Assembly: GCA_017614155.1 (NCBI GenBank)
Contig: JAGACK010000017.1
Span: 1-64,000, forward strand
Direction: 5' to 3'
DNA from: Lachnospiraceae bacterium
GTDB lineage: Bacteria; Bacillota; Clostridia; Lachnospirales; Lachnospiraceae
DNA length: 64,000 bases
The translations under genes were made by a program, and so were the position numbers. The number at the start of each line of letters is the position of its first letter. Position 1 is the first letter of the stretch. The notes under the pieces were generated by a model that saw nothing but the letters and a program-made list of their open reading frames with translations, was not told the origin of the DNA and did no database searches. Positions 8,176 to 17,026 of the stretch are shown here, in pieces.

Positions 8176-9013
8176 ATCTTTGAACCTCCTCGATAATATA
8201 GTTTGGGGTGGATGCCCCGGCGGTTATGCCTACACACGCAGATGATCCTGACAAAGAAAAACTCTGTGAAACCAAATCCTCAAGTGTCTGTACAAAAACC
8301 GTATTGTCACACAATCCTTTGCATATCTCATAAAGCTTTCGGGAATTTGAACTGGAAGCTCCCCCGATGACTATCATGCAATCCGCTCTGGAAGCAATGT
8401 TCAAAGCCTCTTCCTGCCTCATGGACGTAGCATTGCAGATTGTATTCACAACATTAACACTATACTCTTTTTTTGTGAATATTTCAATAATATCTTTAAA
8501 TTTATTGATATTGAAGGTGGTCTGTGAAACAACGCATACACGGGAGTTTTCGGCCGCTTCAAACTGTTCGGCCTCACTGACTGAACTGATGACGCTCACA
8601 TTTTTTCCCGCAAAGCTCAGAATGCCTTTTACCTCGGGGTGATCACGGTCGCCTGTGATAACGATATGGGCTCCTTTTTGCGACTCTTCACGGACTATAC
8701 GGTGGATCTTGAGTACGAAAGGACAGGTTGCATCAACAAGCTTCAGGCCCTTTTCGCGTATCAAATCGTATATCTCTTTTTCTACACCGTGGGATCTTAT
8801 TATCACGGTCCCGGAATCAAGGCTTTTCAGCTCTTCCACCCCGTTCAGAACTCTGACGCCTTTTTTTGCCAGATCGTCCACGACCTGCTCATTATGGATT
8901 ATCGGGCCGTAGGTATAGATTTTACTGCCTTTTTCAGCTTCGCTGCAAACCATATCCACGGCTCGTTTTACGCCGAAACAGAAGCCGGCGCTCTTTGCGA
9001 CTATCACTTCCAT
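8153..9013 (-). CDS. ispH: 4-hydroxy-3-methylbut-2-enyl diphosphate reductase
   Basis: 286 residues. IspH reduces HMBPP to IPP and DMAPP, the last step of the MEP isoprenoid pathway, using an iron-sulfur cluster. The three cluster cysteines are at Cys12 (GFCFGVKRA), Cys97 (DATCPFV) and Cys193 (NTICNATSMRQ). The catalytic Glu lies in DHPEVKG near 127, and QTTFN is at 164-168. It sits 10 bases after cmk and overlaps rpsA by 23 bases, in the usual clostridial order. Confidence 0.95.
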   Translation of the reverse strand: MEVIVAKSAGFCFGVKRAVDMVCSEAEKGSKIYTYGPIIHNEQVVDDLAKKGVRVLNGVEELKSLDSGTVIIRSHGVEKEIYDLIREKGLKLVDATCPFVLKIHRIVREESQKGAHIVITGDRDHPEVKGILSFAGKNVSVISSVSEAEQFEAAENSRVCVVSQTTFNINKFKDIIEIFTKKEYSVNVVNTICNATSMRQEEALNIASRADCMIVIGGASSSNSRKLYEICKGLCDNTVFVQTLEDLVSQSFSLSGSSACVGITAGASTPNYIIEEVQRYVRGNVI

Positions 9014-9023
9014 TCAGGTATCC

Positions 9024-9683
9024 TTACATCATGCTGATGATTTTTTCAACGACCTGCTCTATGCTCATTTCGCTGGTATCAAGCTCGACGGCATCCCAGG
9101 CCTTTACCAGGGGGGATTCCTTTCTTGTGGTATCCCTGTTATCTCTTTCGATGATCTCCTGCTTTATCTGTTCGAGGTCGCATTCCATTCCTTTGGAAAT
9201 GTTTTCGTCATAGCGCCTTTTTGCCCTTACATCCGCGGAGGCAGTCATAAAGACCTTTAAATATGCGTCAGGCAGGACCTTTGTTCCGATGTCCCTTCCA
9301 TCCATCACAACATTTTCCTTTGCGGCAAGAGACTGCTGCAGAGCGACAAGCCTTTCCCTGACTTCACGGACGACAGAAGTTTTTGATGCGGCATTGCTGA
9401 CCTCTTCCGTCCTGATATAGTCATTTACATTTTCGCCGTTTAATATAACGCACTGGACACCATCCTCGTACCTGATCTCAATCTCTGCTTCCTTTGCAGC
9501 GTCGATTATGGCTTTTTCATCATTGATATCAACTCCCCGGCGCAGCATGAAAAGCGCCATGGCCCTGTACATCGCGCCTGTATCAACATAGATGTAATTC
9601 AGTTTTTTTGCGATGAGCTTTGCAATGGTGGATTTTCCGGCTCCCGCAGGCCCGTCTAAAGCTATGTTTTTTATCATATTCAA
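9024..9683 (-). CDS. cmk: Cytidylate kinase
   Basis: 219 residues. The P-loop GPAGAGKST lies at about 12-20, followed by YVDTGAMYRA for CMP binding, MDGRDIGTKV and the RAKRRYDE lid arginines. The enzyme phosphorylates CMP and dCMP. An AAAGGAGATTG site precedes the start, and 10 bases separate it from ispH. Together with ispH and rpsA this is the conserved cmk-ispH-rpsA run. Confidence 0.95.
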   Translation of the reverse strand: MNMIKNIALDGPAGAGKSTIAKLIAKKLNYIYVDTGAMYRAMALFMLRRGVDINDEKAIIDAAKEAEIEIRYEDGVQCVILNGENVNDYIRTEEVSNAASKTSVVREVRERLVALQQSLAAKENVVMDGRDIGTKVLPDAYLKVFMTASADVRAKRRYDENISKGMECDLEQIKQEIIERDNRDTTRKESPLVKAWDAVELDTSEMSIEQVVEKIISMM

Positions 9684-9745
9684 TCTCCTTTTTTATTTTA
9701 TAAACCGTGTATAATCATTTCTGCCGCATGCAGGAATCCCGGTGG

Positions 9746-10984
9746 TTATCGTTGGCTTTTTGAAGCCACGGACATCGCCGCTGCATAGGCGCTGCTCCAG
9801 GCTATCTGCAGGTTATATCCTCCGGTCAGGGCATCAATATTAACCACTTCGCCGGCAAAATACAGACCTTTTATCTTTTTGCATTCAAAGGACTTTGGAT
9901 CCAGCTCCTTTACATCCACTCCGCCCCTTGTTATTACAGCCTCTTCAAAACCGCGAAGCGAAAGTATCGTAAGCCTGAGATCCTTTAAAAGGCAGGCAAG
10001 ATTTGTCCTCTCCTCTTTTGTAATCATGTTGGCTTTCTTGTCACGGGGGATCCCCGAAAGCTCGACAATGACAGGTATCATTTTTGAAGGGAGGAGGTTT
10101 TTCAGGCAGTTTGCAAAATCTCTGTTTGAATTCTCCTTCAGTTCCCTTACCAGTCTCGCATCAAGAACCTTTAGTTCAAGGGCAGGCTTCAGGTCTATAT
10201 GTAGGACGGGCCTTTTCCTGAATATTTCCGGATCGCACAACGAAGAAGCAGAAAGGATAACCGGTCCCGAAACACCGAAGTGCGTGAACAAAAGCTCTCC
10301 GAAGTCGCTGTAGACGCTTCTGTCATCGCAGGTAATATCTATGCTTATATTCTTCAGGGTCAGGCCCTGCATACGCCTGCATATTTCCTCTCTGATGTTA
10401 AACGGGACCAATCCCGGAAAGCAGGGAGCAACCTTCAGTCCGGCTTCTTTCGCAAATCTCATCCCGTCTCCGTCGGAACCTGTTGAACTGTATGAAAGGC
10501 CGCCTGTAGCAATGATTATATTATCCGACAGAAATGTCTTTTCACCGCATCTTATTCCGAAGGCCGAACCGTCCTTTATCATGATTTCGGTTACCTTCGT
10601 GTTATATATTATGCTTTTTGGGGGAAGGTTTTTCAGCAATGCCTTTATTACATCGGATGATCTGTCGCTTTCGGGAAACACCCTGCTTCCCCGCTCTGTT
10701 TTTGATCGAAGGCCCAATTCTTCAAAGAAAGCGATGACATCATAATTTGAAAATGCATTCAGAGAAGAATACATGAAAGAAGGATTGGTGCATATATTGG
10801 CGATGATCGTGTCAAGGTCTGAAGCGTTGGTGAAATTGCACCTTCCCTTGCCGGTAATATAAAGCTTTTTCCCGGCTTTTTCGTTTTTTTCGATGATCAG
10901 AGGGCGGAGCCCCTGCCTGACAGCTGTATTTGCAGCCATAAGGCCTGCAGCACCCGCTCCTGCTATAATAAGATCGTATTTCAC
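9746..10984 (-). CDS. BaiN/HI0933-family FAD-dependent oxidoreductase
   Basis: 412 residues. An N-terminal dinucleotide fold starts at residue 5 (IIAGAGAAGLMAA). The family signature KLYITGKGRCNFTN follows, with IIATGGLSYSSTGSDGDG mid-protein and a C-terminal GLYFAGEVVNIDALTGGYNLQIAWSS FAD motif (split here by description only). The family includes the bile-acid reductase BaiN, but most members have no known substrate. The start is GTG at 10984, immediately after the TAA of the tetR-like gene, so the two are coupled. It precedes cmk as in many Clostridia. Confidence 0.87.
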   Translation of the reverse strand: MKYDLIIAGAGAAGLMAANTAVRQGLRPLIIEKNEKAGKKLYITGKGRCNFTNASDLDTIIANICTNPSFMYSSLNAFSNYDVIAFFEELGLRSKTERGSRVFPESDRSSDVIKALLKNLPPKSIIYNTKVTEIMIKDGSAFGIRCGEKTFLSDNIIIATGGLSYSSTGSDGDGMRFAKEAGLKVAPCFPGLVPFNIREEICRRMQGLTLKNISIDITCDDRSVYSDFGELLFTHFGVSGPVILSASSLCDPEIFRKRPVLHIDLKPALELKVLDARLVRELKENSNRDFANCLKNLLPSKMIPVIVELSGIPRDKKANMITKEERTNLACLLKDLRLTILSLRGFEEAVITRGGVDVKELDPKSFECKKIKGLYFAGEVVNIDALTGGYNLQIAWSSAYAAAMSVASKSQR

Positions 10985-11539
10985 TTATGCACCGGAAAAA
11001 GCTATATAAGTGGCAACAAGGAGTTCTTCGATTTCCTTCTGCGACATATCAAAATCATTTTTCAGCACCATGCAGGCGATACCGTGGATAAAGATCCACA
11101 TCCTCATGAAAAGCACCGAGAACTCATCCATCGATACGCCGTGAAGTTTTTTGAACTCTCCGACGATGAAGTTGTTATCGCCGCCGTTTATGAGGTCATA
11201 CATGCTCTTTTCGGACTGGATATCGTCAAAAAAGATGATCCTGAACAGATTTGGATATTCTGAAGCAAAACGGATATATACAAGCCCGAGATTTACAAAA
11301 GGGGTGTCGTTTACGGAGGGTGAGCCCTTGTAAAAATCCGAATAGAAATCTTCGCATTTATGGAGCAGGTCTTTTTCAAGATCTGCCATGTTCTCATATA
11401 TCCTGAATATGGGCTGGGTCGAACAGCCGCATTTTGATGCAAGGTTCCTTGCGGACAGCTTTTCCCTGCCCTGATCCCTTACAAGAGCAAATGCTCCTTC
11501 AAGCAGAAGTTCCCTGGTCACAACCTGTTTTCTTGCCAT
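10985..11539 (-). CDS. TetR-family transcriptional regulator
   Basis: 184 residues. The N-terminal helix-turn-helix (about 8-52, SARNLASKCGCSTQPIFRIYENM) fits TetR/AcrR proteins. The C-terminal part has the FRIIFFDD region and regular helices of the ligand-binding domain. An AGGAGAT site precedes the ATG. It is the first gene of the operon leading into the FAD oxidoreductase and cmk. Its ligand and operator are unknown. Confidence 0.82.
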   Translation of the reverse strand: MARKQVVTRELLLEGAFALVRDQGREKLSARNLASKCGCSTQPIFRIYENMADLEKDLLHKCEDFYSDFYKGSPSVNDTPFVNLGLVYIRFASEYPNLFRIIFFDDIQSEKSMYDLINGGDNNFIVGEFKKLHGVSMDEFSVLFMRMWIFIHGIACMVLKNDFDMSQKEIEELLVATYIAFSGA

Positions 11540-11633
11540 ATATATCTCCTGTGATCATATTGCATAATTGTATAAATGCACCTGTTATTTTAATTCAAAT
11601 ATAATACATTTTCAAGAGTAAATTTAAGGATGA

Positions 11634-11663
11634 AAAAACCCGGCAGAGACCTGCCGGGTTTTT
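11634..11663 (-). terminator. Rho-independent terminator of the decarboxylase operon
   Basis: A perfect GC-rich hairpin (ACCCGGCAG / CTGCCGGGT with an AGAC-type 4-base loop) lies 20 bases after the oadA stop. It is flanked by A runs on one side and T runs on the other, so it could stop transcription in either direction. Confidence 0.9.
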
Positions 11664-11682
11664 GAAAAACATCCGATATTTC

Positions 11683-13092
11683 TCAGACAGGATATGCCTT
11701 TGCGTCCTTATTGCCCTTTGTAAGATCAACACCATCCTGCTGAGCTTTTCTGTATTTGAAGAAATCGACAGCGACCTGAGGGAAAAGCGCATATGAAAGT
11801 GTATCTTCGGGCTGCTGCTTCCACTCCTTGACTTCTTCTTCGAACTTTGCAAGCTGCGGCTCGATGAGGTCTGCGGGACGGCAGGTAATGGGCGTCTCGC
11901 CGGGGATTATCTTTGCAACAACCTCGGGATTCATGGGCTTTACAGTCTGGCCGTACTTGCCGCGGCACAGATCCTTTGTCTGTTCCGTTGCGACCTTGTA
12001 TCTTTCGCCCATGAGGACATTCATGACTGCCTGGGTTCCTACTATCTGTGAAGAAGGAGTAACAAGAGGCGGCTCGCCGAAGTCCTTGCGGACTCTGGGC
12101 ACCTCTTCGAGAACCTCGTCAAGCTTGTCGATCTTGCCCTGTTCGTCAAGCTGCTTGATCATGTTCGAAAGCATTCCGCCGGGAACCTGATATCTCAAAG
12201 TGTTGATATTCACACCCATGACCTTCGGGCTCAAAAGTCCGCTCTTTAACACTTCTTCCCTGTAGGGCTCGAAATGCTTTGCGATCTTTATGAGGAGCTT
12301 GAGGTCAAGCCCGGTATCATAGGGCGTTCCTTCCAGTGCTTTTACCATAACCTCGGTTGCAGGCTGAGATGTGCCCATTGCAAGAGGCGACGATGCGCAG
12401 TCGATCACATCCACTCCGGCTTCTACAGCCTTCAGATATGTCATGGATGCGACACCGGAGGTATAGTGTGTGTGAAGCTGGATCGGAAGCCTTGTATTTG
12501 ACTTCATGGCCGTAACCAGATCATATGCTGCCTGAGGCAGAAGCAGTCCGGCCATATCCTTGATACAGATAGAATCAGCGCCGAGGTCTTCGATTCTCTT
12601 TGCTATATCTTTCCAGTAATCAAGTGTATATGCATCTCCGAGTGTATAGGAAAGGGCGATCTGGGCATGTCCGCCTTCCTTTTTTGTGGCCTTTACGGCT
12701 GTTTCAAGATTTCTGAGGTCGTTTAAGCAGTCAAAGATCCTGACTATATCGATACCGTTTGCAACAGATTTCTGTGCAAAGTACTCAACAACATCATCCG
12801 AATAATGGCTGTAGCCGAGGATATTCTGTCCGCGGAAAAGCATCTGCAGAGGCGTTGTCTTGCATTTTTCCTTGATCTTTCTAAGCCTCACCCAGGGATC
12901 TTCCTTCAGGAATCTGAGACATGAATCAAATGTTGCACCGCCCCAGCATTCTATTGAATGATATCCTACCTGCTCCATCGTATCGAGTATAGGGAGCATC
13001 ACTTCGGTAGGCATTCTTGTAGCTATTAAAGACTGGTGGGCATCACGCAGTATTGTTTCGGTAATGCCGACCTTCTTGATCGTATCTGCCAT
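11683..13092 (-). CDS. oadA: Oxaloacetate decarboxylase alpha / 5S-type carboxyltransferase
   Basis: 469 residues of the pyruvate-using carboxyltransferase barrel, as in OadA, the transcarboxylase 5S subunit and PycB. Visible features are ILRDAHQSL with the metal-binding Asp, CWGGATFD, SICIKDMAGLL with the carboxylated-type lysine, and PIQLHTHYTSG with two metal histidines. It lacks the C-terminal biotin domain of full-length OadA; the biotin carrier is the separate gene at 14281. It would move carboxyl groups between oxaloacetate/pyruvate and biotin. Last gene of the five-gene operon, with AGGAGGAAC before the ATG and a terminator after it. Confidence 0.9.
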   Translation of the reverse strand: MADTIKKVGITETILRDAHQSLIATRMPTEVMLPILDTMEQVGYHSIECWGGATFDSCLRFLKEDPWVRLRKIKEKCKTTPLQMLFRGQNILGYSHYSDDVVEYFAQKSVANGIDIVRIFDCLNDLRNLETAVKATKKEGGHAQIALSYTLGDAYTLDYWKDIAKRIEDLGADSICIKDMAGLLLPQAAYDLVTAMKSNTRLPIQLHTHYTSGVASMTYLKAVEAGVDVIDCASSPLAMGTSQPATEVMVKALEGTPYDTGLDLKLLIKIAKHFEPYREEVLKSGLLSPKVMGVNINTLRYQVPGGMLSNMIKQLDEQGKIDKLDEVLEEVPRVRKDFGEPPLVTPSSQIVGTQAVMNVLMGERYKVATEQTKDLCRGKYGQTVKPMNPEVVAKIIPGETPITCRPADLIEPQLAKFEEEVKEWKQQPEDTLSYALFPQVAVDFFKYRKAQQDGVDLTKGNKDAKAYPV

Positions 13093-13124
13093 GTTTTATG
13101 TTCCTCCTAAATATTTTTTATAAA

Positions 13125-14252
13125 TCAGACTATTCCGAAAACTGCCATAAAGGTTCCCGCAACAACAGCGGTTCCGATGACACCTGCCACATTCGGTCCC
13201 ATGGCATGCATCAGAAGGAAATTGGTGGGATCTGTCTCTGCTCCGACCTTCTGTGAAACTCTGGCGGCCATAGGTACTGCAGAAACTCCTGCAGATCCGA
13301 TCAGCGGATTTATCTTGCCGTGAGTAAGTATGCACATCAGTTTACCCAAAAGAACTCCGGCCGCTGTACCAAACATGAAAGCAACAAGACCAAGACAGAC
13401 TATTTTCAGTGTTGTTGAATTCAGGAAAGCCTCAGCACTTGTTGTAGCACCAACAGATGTTCCGAGAAGGATGACAACTATGTACATCAAAGCATTTGAT
13501 GCGGTCTCGGTGAGCTGTCTTACAACACCGCATTCTCTGAAGAGGTTTCCGAGCATCAGCATTCCGATGAGAGGTGCTGTTGTGGGAAGTATCAGAGATA
13601 CCACTATGGTAACAATAATCGGGAAAAGGATCTTTTCAAGCTTGGAAACAGGACGAAGCTGTTCCATTTTGATCGCTCTCTCCTTTTTTGTCGTGAGAAG
13701 CTTCATTATCGGAGGCTGAATGACAGGCACCAGTGACATATATGAGTATGCCGCAACAGCTATAGGTCCGAGGATATCGGTCTGACCAAGCTTTGATGCA
13801 AGGAAGATCGATGTAGGACCGTCAGCCCCGCCGATGATAGAAATTGAAGCAGCAGCCCTGTCATTGAAGCCGAAGGCAATAGCTCCAAAGTAAGCTGTAA
13901 AAATACCGAACTGAGCCGCGGCCCCAAGCCAGAAGCTCTTGGGATTGGCGATCAGCGGTCCAAAGTCGGTCATGGCGCCGACTCCCATGAATATCAGCGA
14001 AGGAAGGATCGCCCACTCATCCAGTTTGTAGAAATAGTGGAGGAGTCCGTTTTCCGCCATAATATCGGGATAGATATTTACCAGAAGCATACCGAACGAG
14101 ATCGGTACAAGAAGTAAAGGCTCAAATCCCTTTGCAATCGCAAGATACAGAAAGAAACATGCGACAATGATCATGATCACATTTCCGATACTCATTGTCG
14201 TGATCGCGGACTGACTTGCGAGATTGCTTATAGTATTAGCAATATAATCCAT
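13125..14252 (-). CDS. oadB: Na+-translocating decarboxylase beta subunit
   Basis: This 375-residue, very hydrophobic protein has about nine to eleven membrane segments. It carries the family motifs [28 protein letters not shown] and, near the end, [14 protein letters not shown] and [13 protein letters not shown]. OadB/MmdB/GcdB decarboxylates carboxybiotin and couples this to Na+ export. It is placed between the biotin carrier and the 5S-type gene. The sodium-binding region DFGPL and the GGADGPT loop are intact. Confidence 0.94.
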   Translation of the reverse strand: MDYIANTISNLASQSAITTMSIGNVIMIIVACFFLYLAIAKGFEPLLLVPISFGMLLVNIYPDIMAENGLLHYFYKLDEWAILPSLIFMGVGAMTDFGPLIANPKSFWLGAAAQFGIFTAYFGAIAFGFNDRAAASISIIGGADGPTSIFLASKLGQTDILGPIAVAAYSYMSLVPVIQPPIMKLLTTKKERAIKMEQLRPVSKLEKILFPIIVTIVVSLILPTTAPLIGMLMLGNLFRECGVVRQLTETASNALMYIVVILLGTSVGATTSAEAFLNSTTLKIVCLGLVAFMFGTAAGVLLGKLMCILTHGKINPLIGSAGVSAVPMAARVSQKVGAETDPTNFLLMHAMGPNVAGVIGTAVVAGTFMAVFGIV

Positions 14253-14280
14253 TTTTTGACCTCCAAAGTCACATCACATC

Positions 14281-14655
14281 TTATTTCAAAGTAGCAAGAA
14301 GTCCGCCTGCCTCGCAGGGATCTCCTACGGCACAGTCGATGCTGGCAACTGTTCCGTCTGAAGGGGCTACAACAGGGATCTCCATCTTCATGGCCTCTAT
14401 GGTAACAACAGCGTCACCCTTCTTTACTGCGTCTCCGACATTCTTTTCAATCCTGAATACCTTACCTGCAGCACCTGCCTCGACTCTGATAGAGCCTGCG
14501 CCTGCAGATGCCGGCTTGGGTGCGGGTGCGGCAGCGGGAGCTGCTTTGGGAGCAGGAGCAGCCTTGGGTGCTGCTGCAGGAGTTGAGCCTGCGCCTGTCT
14601 CTTCGACAGTTACGTCATATGTTGTTCCGTTAACCGTGATAGTGTAGTTTTTCAT
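14281..14655 (-). CDS. Biotin carboxyl carrier protein of the decarboxylase
   Basis: 124 residues. A short N-terminal beta segment leads into an Ala/Pro-rich flexible linker (about 24-54). The biotinyl domain (55-124) contains the biotinylation site EAMKM, with Lys90 the modified residue. The carrier swings between carboxyltransferase and the membrane subunit. It resembles MmdC/GcdC and the transcarboxylase 1.3S subunit. It is the only biotin carrier in the operon and so must serve both carboxyltransferases. Confidence 0.93.
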   Translation of the reverse strand: MKNYTITVNGTTYDVTVEETGAGSTPAAAPKAAPAPKAAPAAAPAPKPASAGAGSIRVEAGAAGKVFRIEKNVGDAVKKGDAVVTIEAMKMEIPVVAPSDGTVASIDCAVGDPCEAGGLLATLK

Positions 14656-14681
14656 AGTTTTTTCTCCTATCTGAAATTTGT

Positions 14682-15473
14682 TTATCTGCGAATTATTGAA
14701 CGTACCACAAAACCATCACCCGAAGGAGATACGCTTCCTCCTGCAGGAGATGCACCTTCATATGCCGCAATTGCGGCAGTGATAACAGCTATCAGCTCAT
14801 TATCATCGGCAGCCTCTTCTTTTTCGATGATCTGGCTTATTGTATTATCGACTGCCTTTGCTGCAGGACTTGCAGCAGCTGATTTCTTCTTTGCAAATCC
14901 GTCCTGAAGATCAGGTATGAATTTGAACAGGCTGATGATGAGACTTAAGAAAATCAGGATAACGAAGGTCGTACCCATACCGAGAACCGTGTTCAGTCCA
15001 GCTTTTCTCAAGTTCTCTGCAAAGGTGTAATCACAGTTTGTCGTGATGGATTCGATCTTGTTCCTTTCATTCAATGTGACTACGATCTTTGCATCTCTTT
15101 CGACACCGTCAACATCAAATGTTGCGGTAATACTGTCATCCGTGGAAGCCATCAGCGGTTCGCTTATATCGATAACTCCGCCCATCTCATCCACGGCATC
15201 CATATATCCAGAAACTCCGGAGAGAAACGCCTTTCCGTCGATGGAATACCCGTACTGCTTGAAGAAATCTTCGATCTCATCAGGTTCCATCGCAAGGAGC
15301 TCATCTTTGTAGGAAGCATCCATCGTCGTGATGCCGTTTATTATACCGGCAGATGCAGCAATGGCCGAATCGCTTACCTCAAGATTTTCTCCTTTCTTTG
15401 CACAGCCAAAGGAAAGAACTCCGAGTATGAGGACACATGAAATTATCAGGCTTTTCTTTATAAAACTTTTCAT
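14682..15473 (-). CDS. Lipoprotein-OadG-like gamma subunit
   Basis: 263 residues. A signal peptide ends in a lipobox LSFGC (Cys24). An extracellular domain of about 130 residues follows that I do not recognise. A membrane segment at about 164-184 (GTTFVILIFLSLIISLF) then leads to a cytoplasmic Ala-rich tail, as in OadG/MmdD. OadG normally is a small (about 80-120 residue) single-span subunit that holds the complex together. Here it carries an extra lipid-anchored outer domain. It is second in the operon. Confidence 0.72.
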   Translation of the reverse strand: MKSFIKKSLIISCVLILGVLSFGCAKKGENLEVSDSAIAASAGIINGITTMDASYKDELLAMEPDEIEDFFKQYGYSIDGKAFLSGVSGYMDAVDEMGGVIDISEPLMASTDDSITATFDVDGVERDAKIVVTLNERNKIESITTNCDYTFAENLRKAGLNTVLGMGTTFVILIFLSLIISLFKFIPDLQDGFAKKKSAAASPAAKAVDNTISQIIEKEEAADDNELIAVITAAIAAYEGASPAGGSVSPSGDGFVVRSIIRR

Positions 15474-15491
15474 GCTTTGTCCATCCTTTCC

Positions 15492-16925
15492 TTATACACT
15501 TCCGTGCTTTTTATCGGGTCTGTCCTCTCTCTTGCCGTAGAGCATCTCAAACGCACCGATCACATATTTTCTGGTATCAGCCGGATCGATGATTGTATCA
15601 ACATAGCCTCTCTTGGCGGCTGATGCGACGCTGTCCTGCAAAGCATCATATTCCTTTGCTTTTTCATCGATAACCGAACTGCCCTCTCCGTCATACATGA
15701 TGGATGCAGCGTTCTTTGCATCCATGGAACCGATCTTTGCTCCGGTCCATGCATATGTATAATCAGCACCAAGGGCCTTTGAGTTCATGACTACAGCAGC
15801 GGTACCGAATGCTTCTTTGATATAGACATTTACCTTGGGAACTGTGCTGTCGCAAAGTGCATAGACAAAGGCGGAAGCAGCTGCTGCGATATTCTTTTCA
15901 GCGCATTCGCAGGTGCAGTAACCCTTTGTATTTGTAAATGTAAGAACGGGGATATTGAAGGCGTCACAGAATTTAACGAACTTTGTGGCCTTCTTCAAAC
16001 CGGATACAGTAAGGACAGGATCAAATTTCTCTGCGCTCTTTCCGTCTTCGCCGGTGATATCCGTCCTGTTTGCGATACATCCGACCGTCTGTCCGTCAAG
16101 TCTGACAAATCCGGTAACCATCGATTTTCCGTATGCAGACTTGATTTCCAGGAATTCATTGTTATCTGCGATCTCCCTGAATGCAGCCGCTGTATCTCCG
16201 GTGCAGGCGCTTATCACGGATGAAGCCCTGTTCAGATCATCGCTGCAGTCAATGAGAGCATCCTCTTCATTGTTTGAAGGAAGGAAAGAAACAAGCTCTC
16301 TGATCGATGCAAGGATGTTTTCCTCTGAACCTGTAAAATCAACAGTTCCGCACTCTCCGCTCTGGAATGCAGCCGAAGCTGTATCTTTCTTCTCTTCGTA
16401 ATTATCCTTGACTGCATTGGGAGAATTCACAAACAGCTTTGCCTTGCTTTCCTCCATAAAGGTGAAATCAGTAAGAGAAGGTATCAGCGCAAGTCCGCCT
16501 CCGCAGTTGCCAAAAACAGCAGTGATCTGTGGGATTACTCCGGAAGCTGCTGCCTGGTGCCTGTAAATGCTTCCGAATGCATACAGAGCATCGGTTGCCT
16601 CTTCAAGTCTCAGGCCTGCCGAATCGATCAGTCCGATCACCGGTGCGCCGGTCTTCATTGCCAGCTTGTAGAGATTGACGATCTTTTTGGCATGCATTTC
16701 GCCTACAGCACCCGCAAGAACGGAAGCATCCTGGCTGTACACATAAACCAAACAATCATCGATGACTCCGTAGCCGGTTATGACACCGTCGCCGGGAGCC
16801 TTCTTCGTTTCGAGATTAAAATCGGTGTTTCTGGCTGTGACTTCAGCACCGATCTCAACGAAACTGTTTTCGTCGAGCAGAGAAAGGATCCTTCTGCCCG
16901 CTGAGCTTGTTGTGAGATTGCCCAT
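15492..16925 (-). CDS. 12S-type acyl-CoA carboxyltransferase (MmdA/PccB family)
   Basis: 477 residues with two crotonase-like halves. The N-terminal half has GDGVITGYG, FGNCGGGLALIPSL and the oxyanion region. The C-terminal half has TNTKGYCTCECAEKN and KEAFGTAAVVMNSKALGADY. This family moves CO2 between biotin and an acyl-CoA (propionyl, acetyl or glutaconyl). At 477 residues it is somewhat shorter than the usual roughly 510. First gene of the operon, with GGAGG before the ATG. Which acyl-CoA it uses cannot be read from the sequence. Confidence 0.85.
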   Translation of the reverse strand: MGNLTTSSAGRRILSLLDENSFVEIGAEVTARNTDFNLETKKAPGDGVITGYGVIDDCLVYVYSQDASVLAGAVGEMHAKKIVNLYKLAMKTGAPVIGLIDSAGLRLEEATDALYAFGSIYRHQAAASGVIPQITAVFGNCGGGLALIPSLTDFTFMEESKAKLFVNSPNAVKDNYEEKKDTASAAFQSGECGTVDFTGSEENILASIRELVSFLPSNNEEDALIDCSDDLNRASSVISACTGDTAAAFREIADNNEFLEIKSAYGKSMVTGFVRLDGQTVGCIANRTDITGEDGKSAEKFDPVLTVSGLKKATKFVKFCDAFNIPVLTFTNTKGYCTCECAEKNIAAAASAFVYALCDSTVPKVNVYIKEAFGTAAVVMNSKALGADYTYAWTGAKIGSMDAKNAASIMYDGEGSSVIDEKAKEYDALQDSVASAAKRGYVDTIIDPADTRKYVIGAFEMLYGKREDRPDKKHGSV

Positions 16926-16959
16926 CTTGTGACCTCCATAAAATATTATAAATATACAC

Positions 16960-16975
16960 TTAACTGGTGAGTTAA
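16960..16975. promoter_or_regulatory. Operator-like inverted repeat before the decarboxylase operon
   Basis: TTAACT-GGTG-AGTTAA is a perfect 6-bp inverted repeat with a 4-base spacer, 35 bases upstream of the first gene of the operon. A TATAAT-like -10 box lies just downstream of it on the minus strand (complement near 16945-16950). It looks like a repressor or activator site; the binding protein is unknown. Confidence 0.45.
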
Positions 16976-17026
16976 AATCGCACTGTGAACTAGTATAACA
17001 TAGGAAAAAACAAATTTAAAGAAAAT

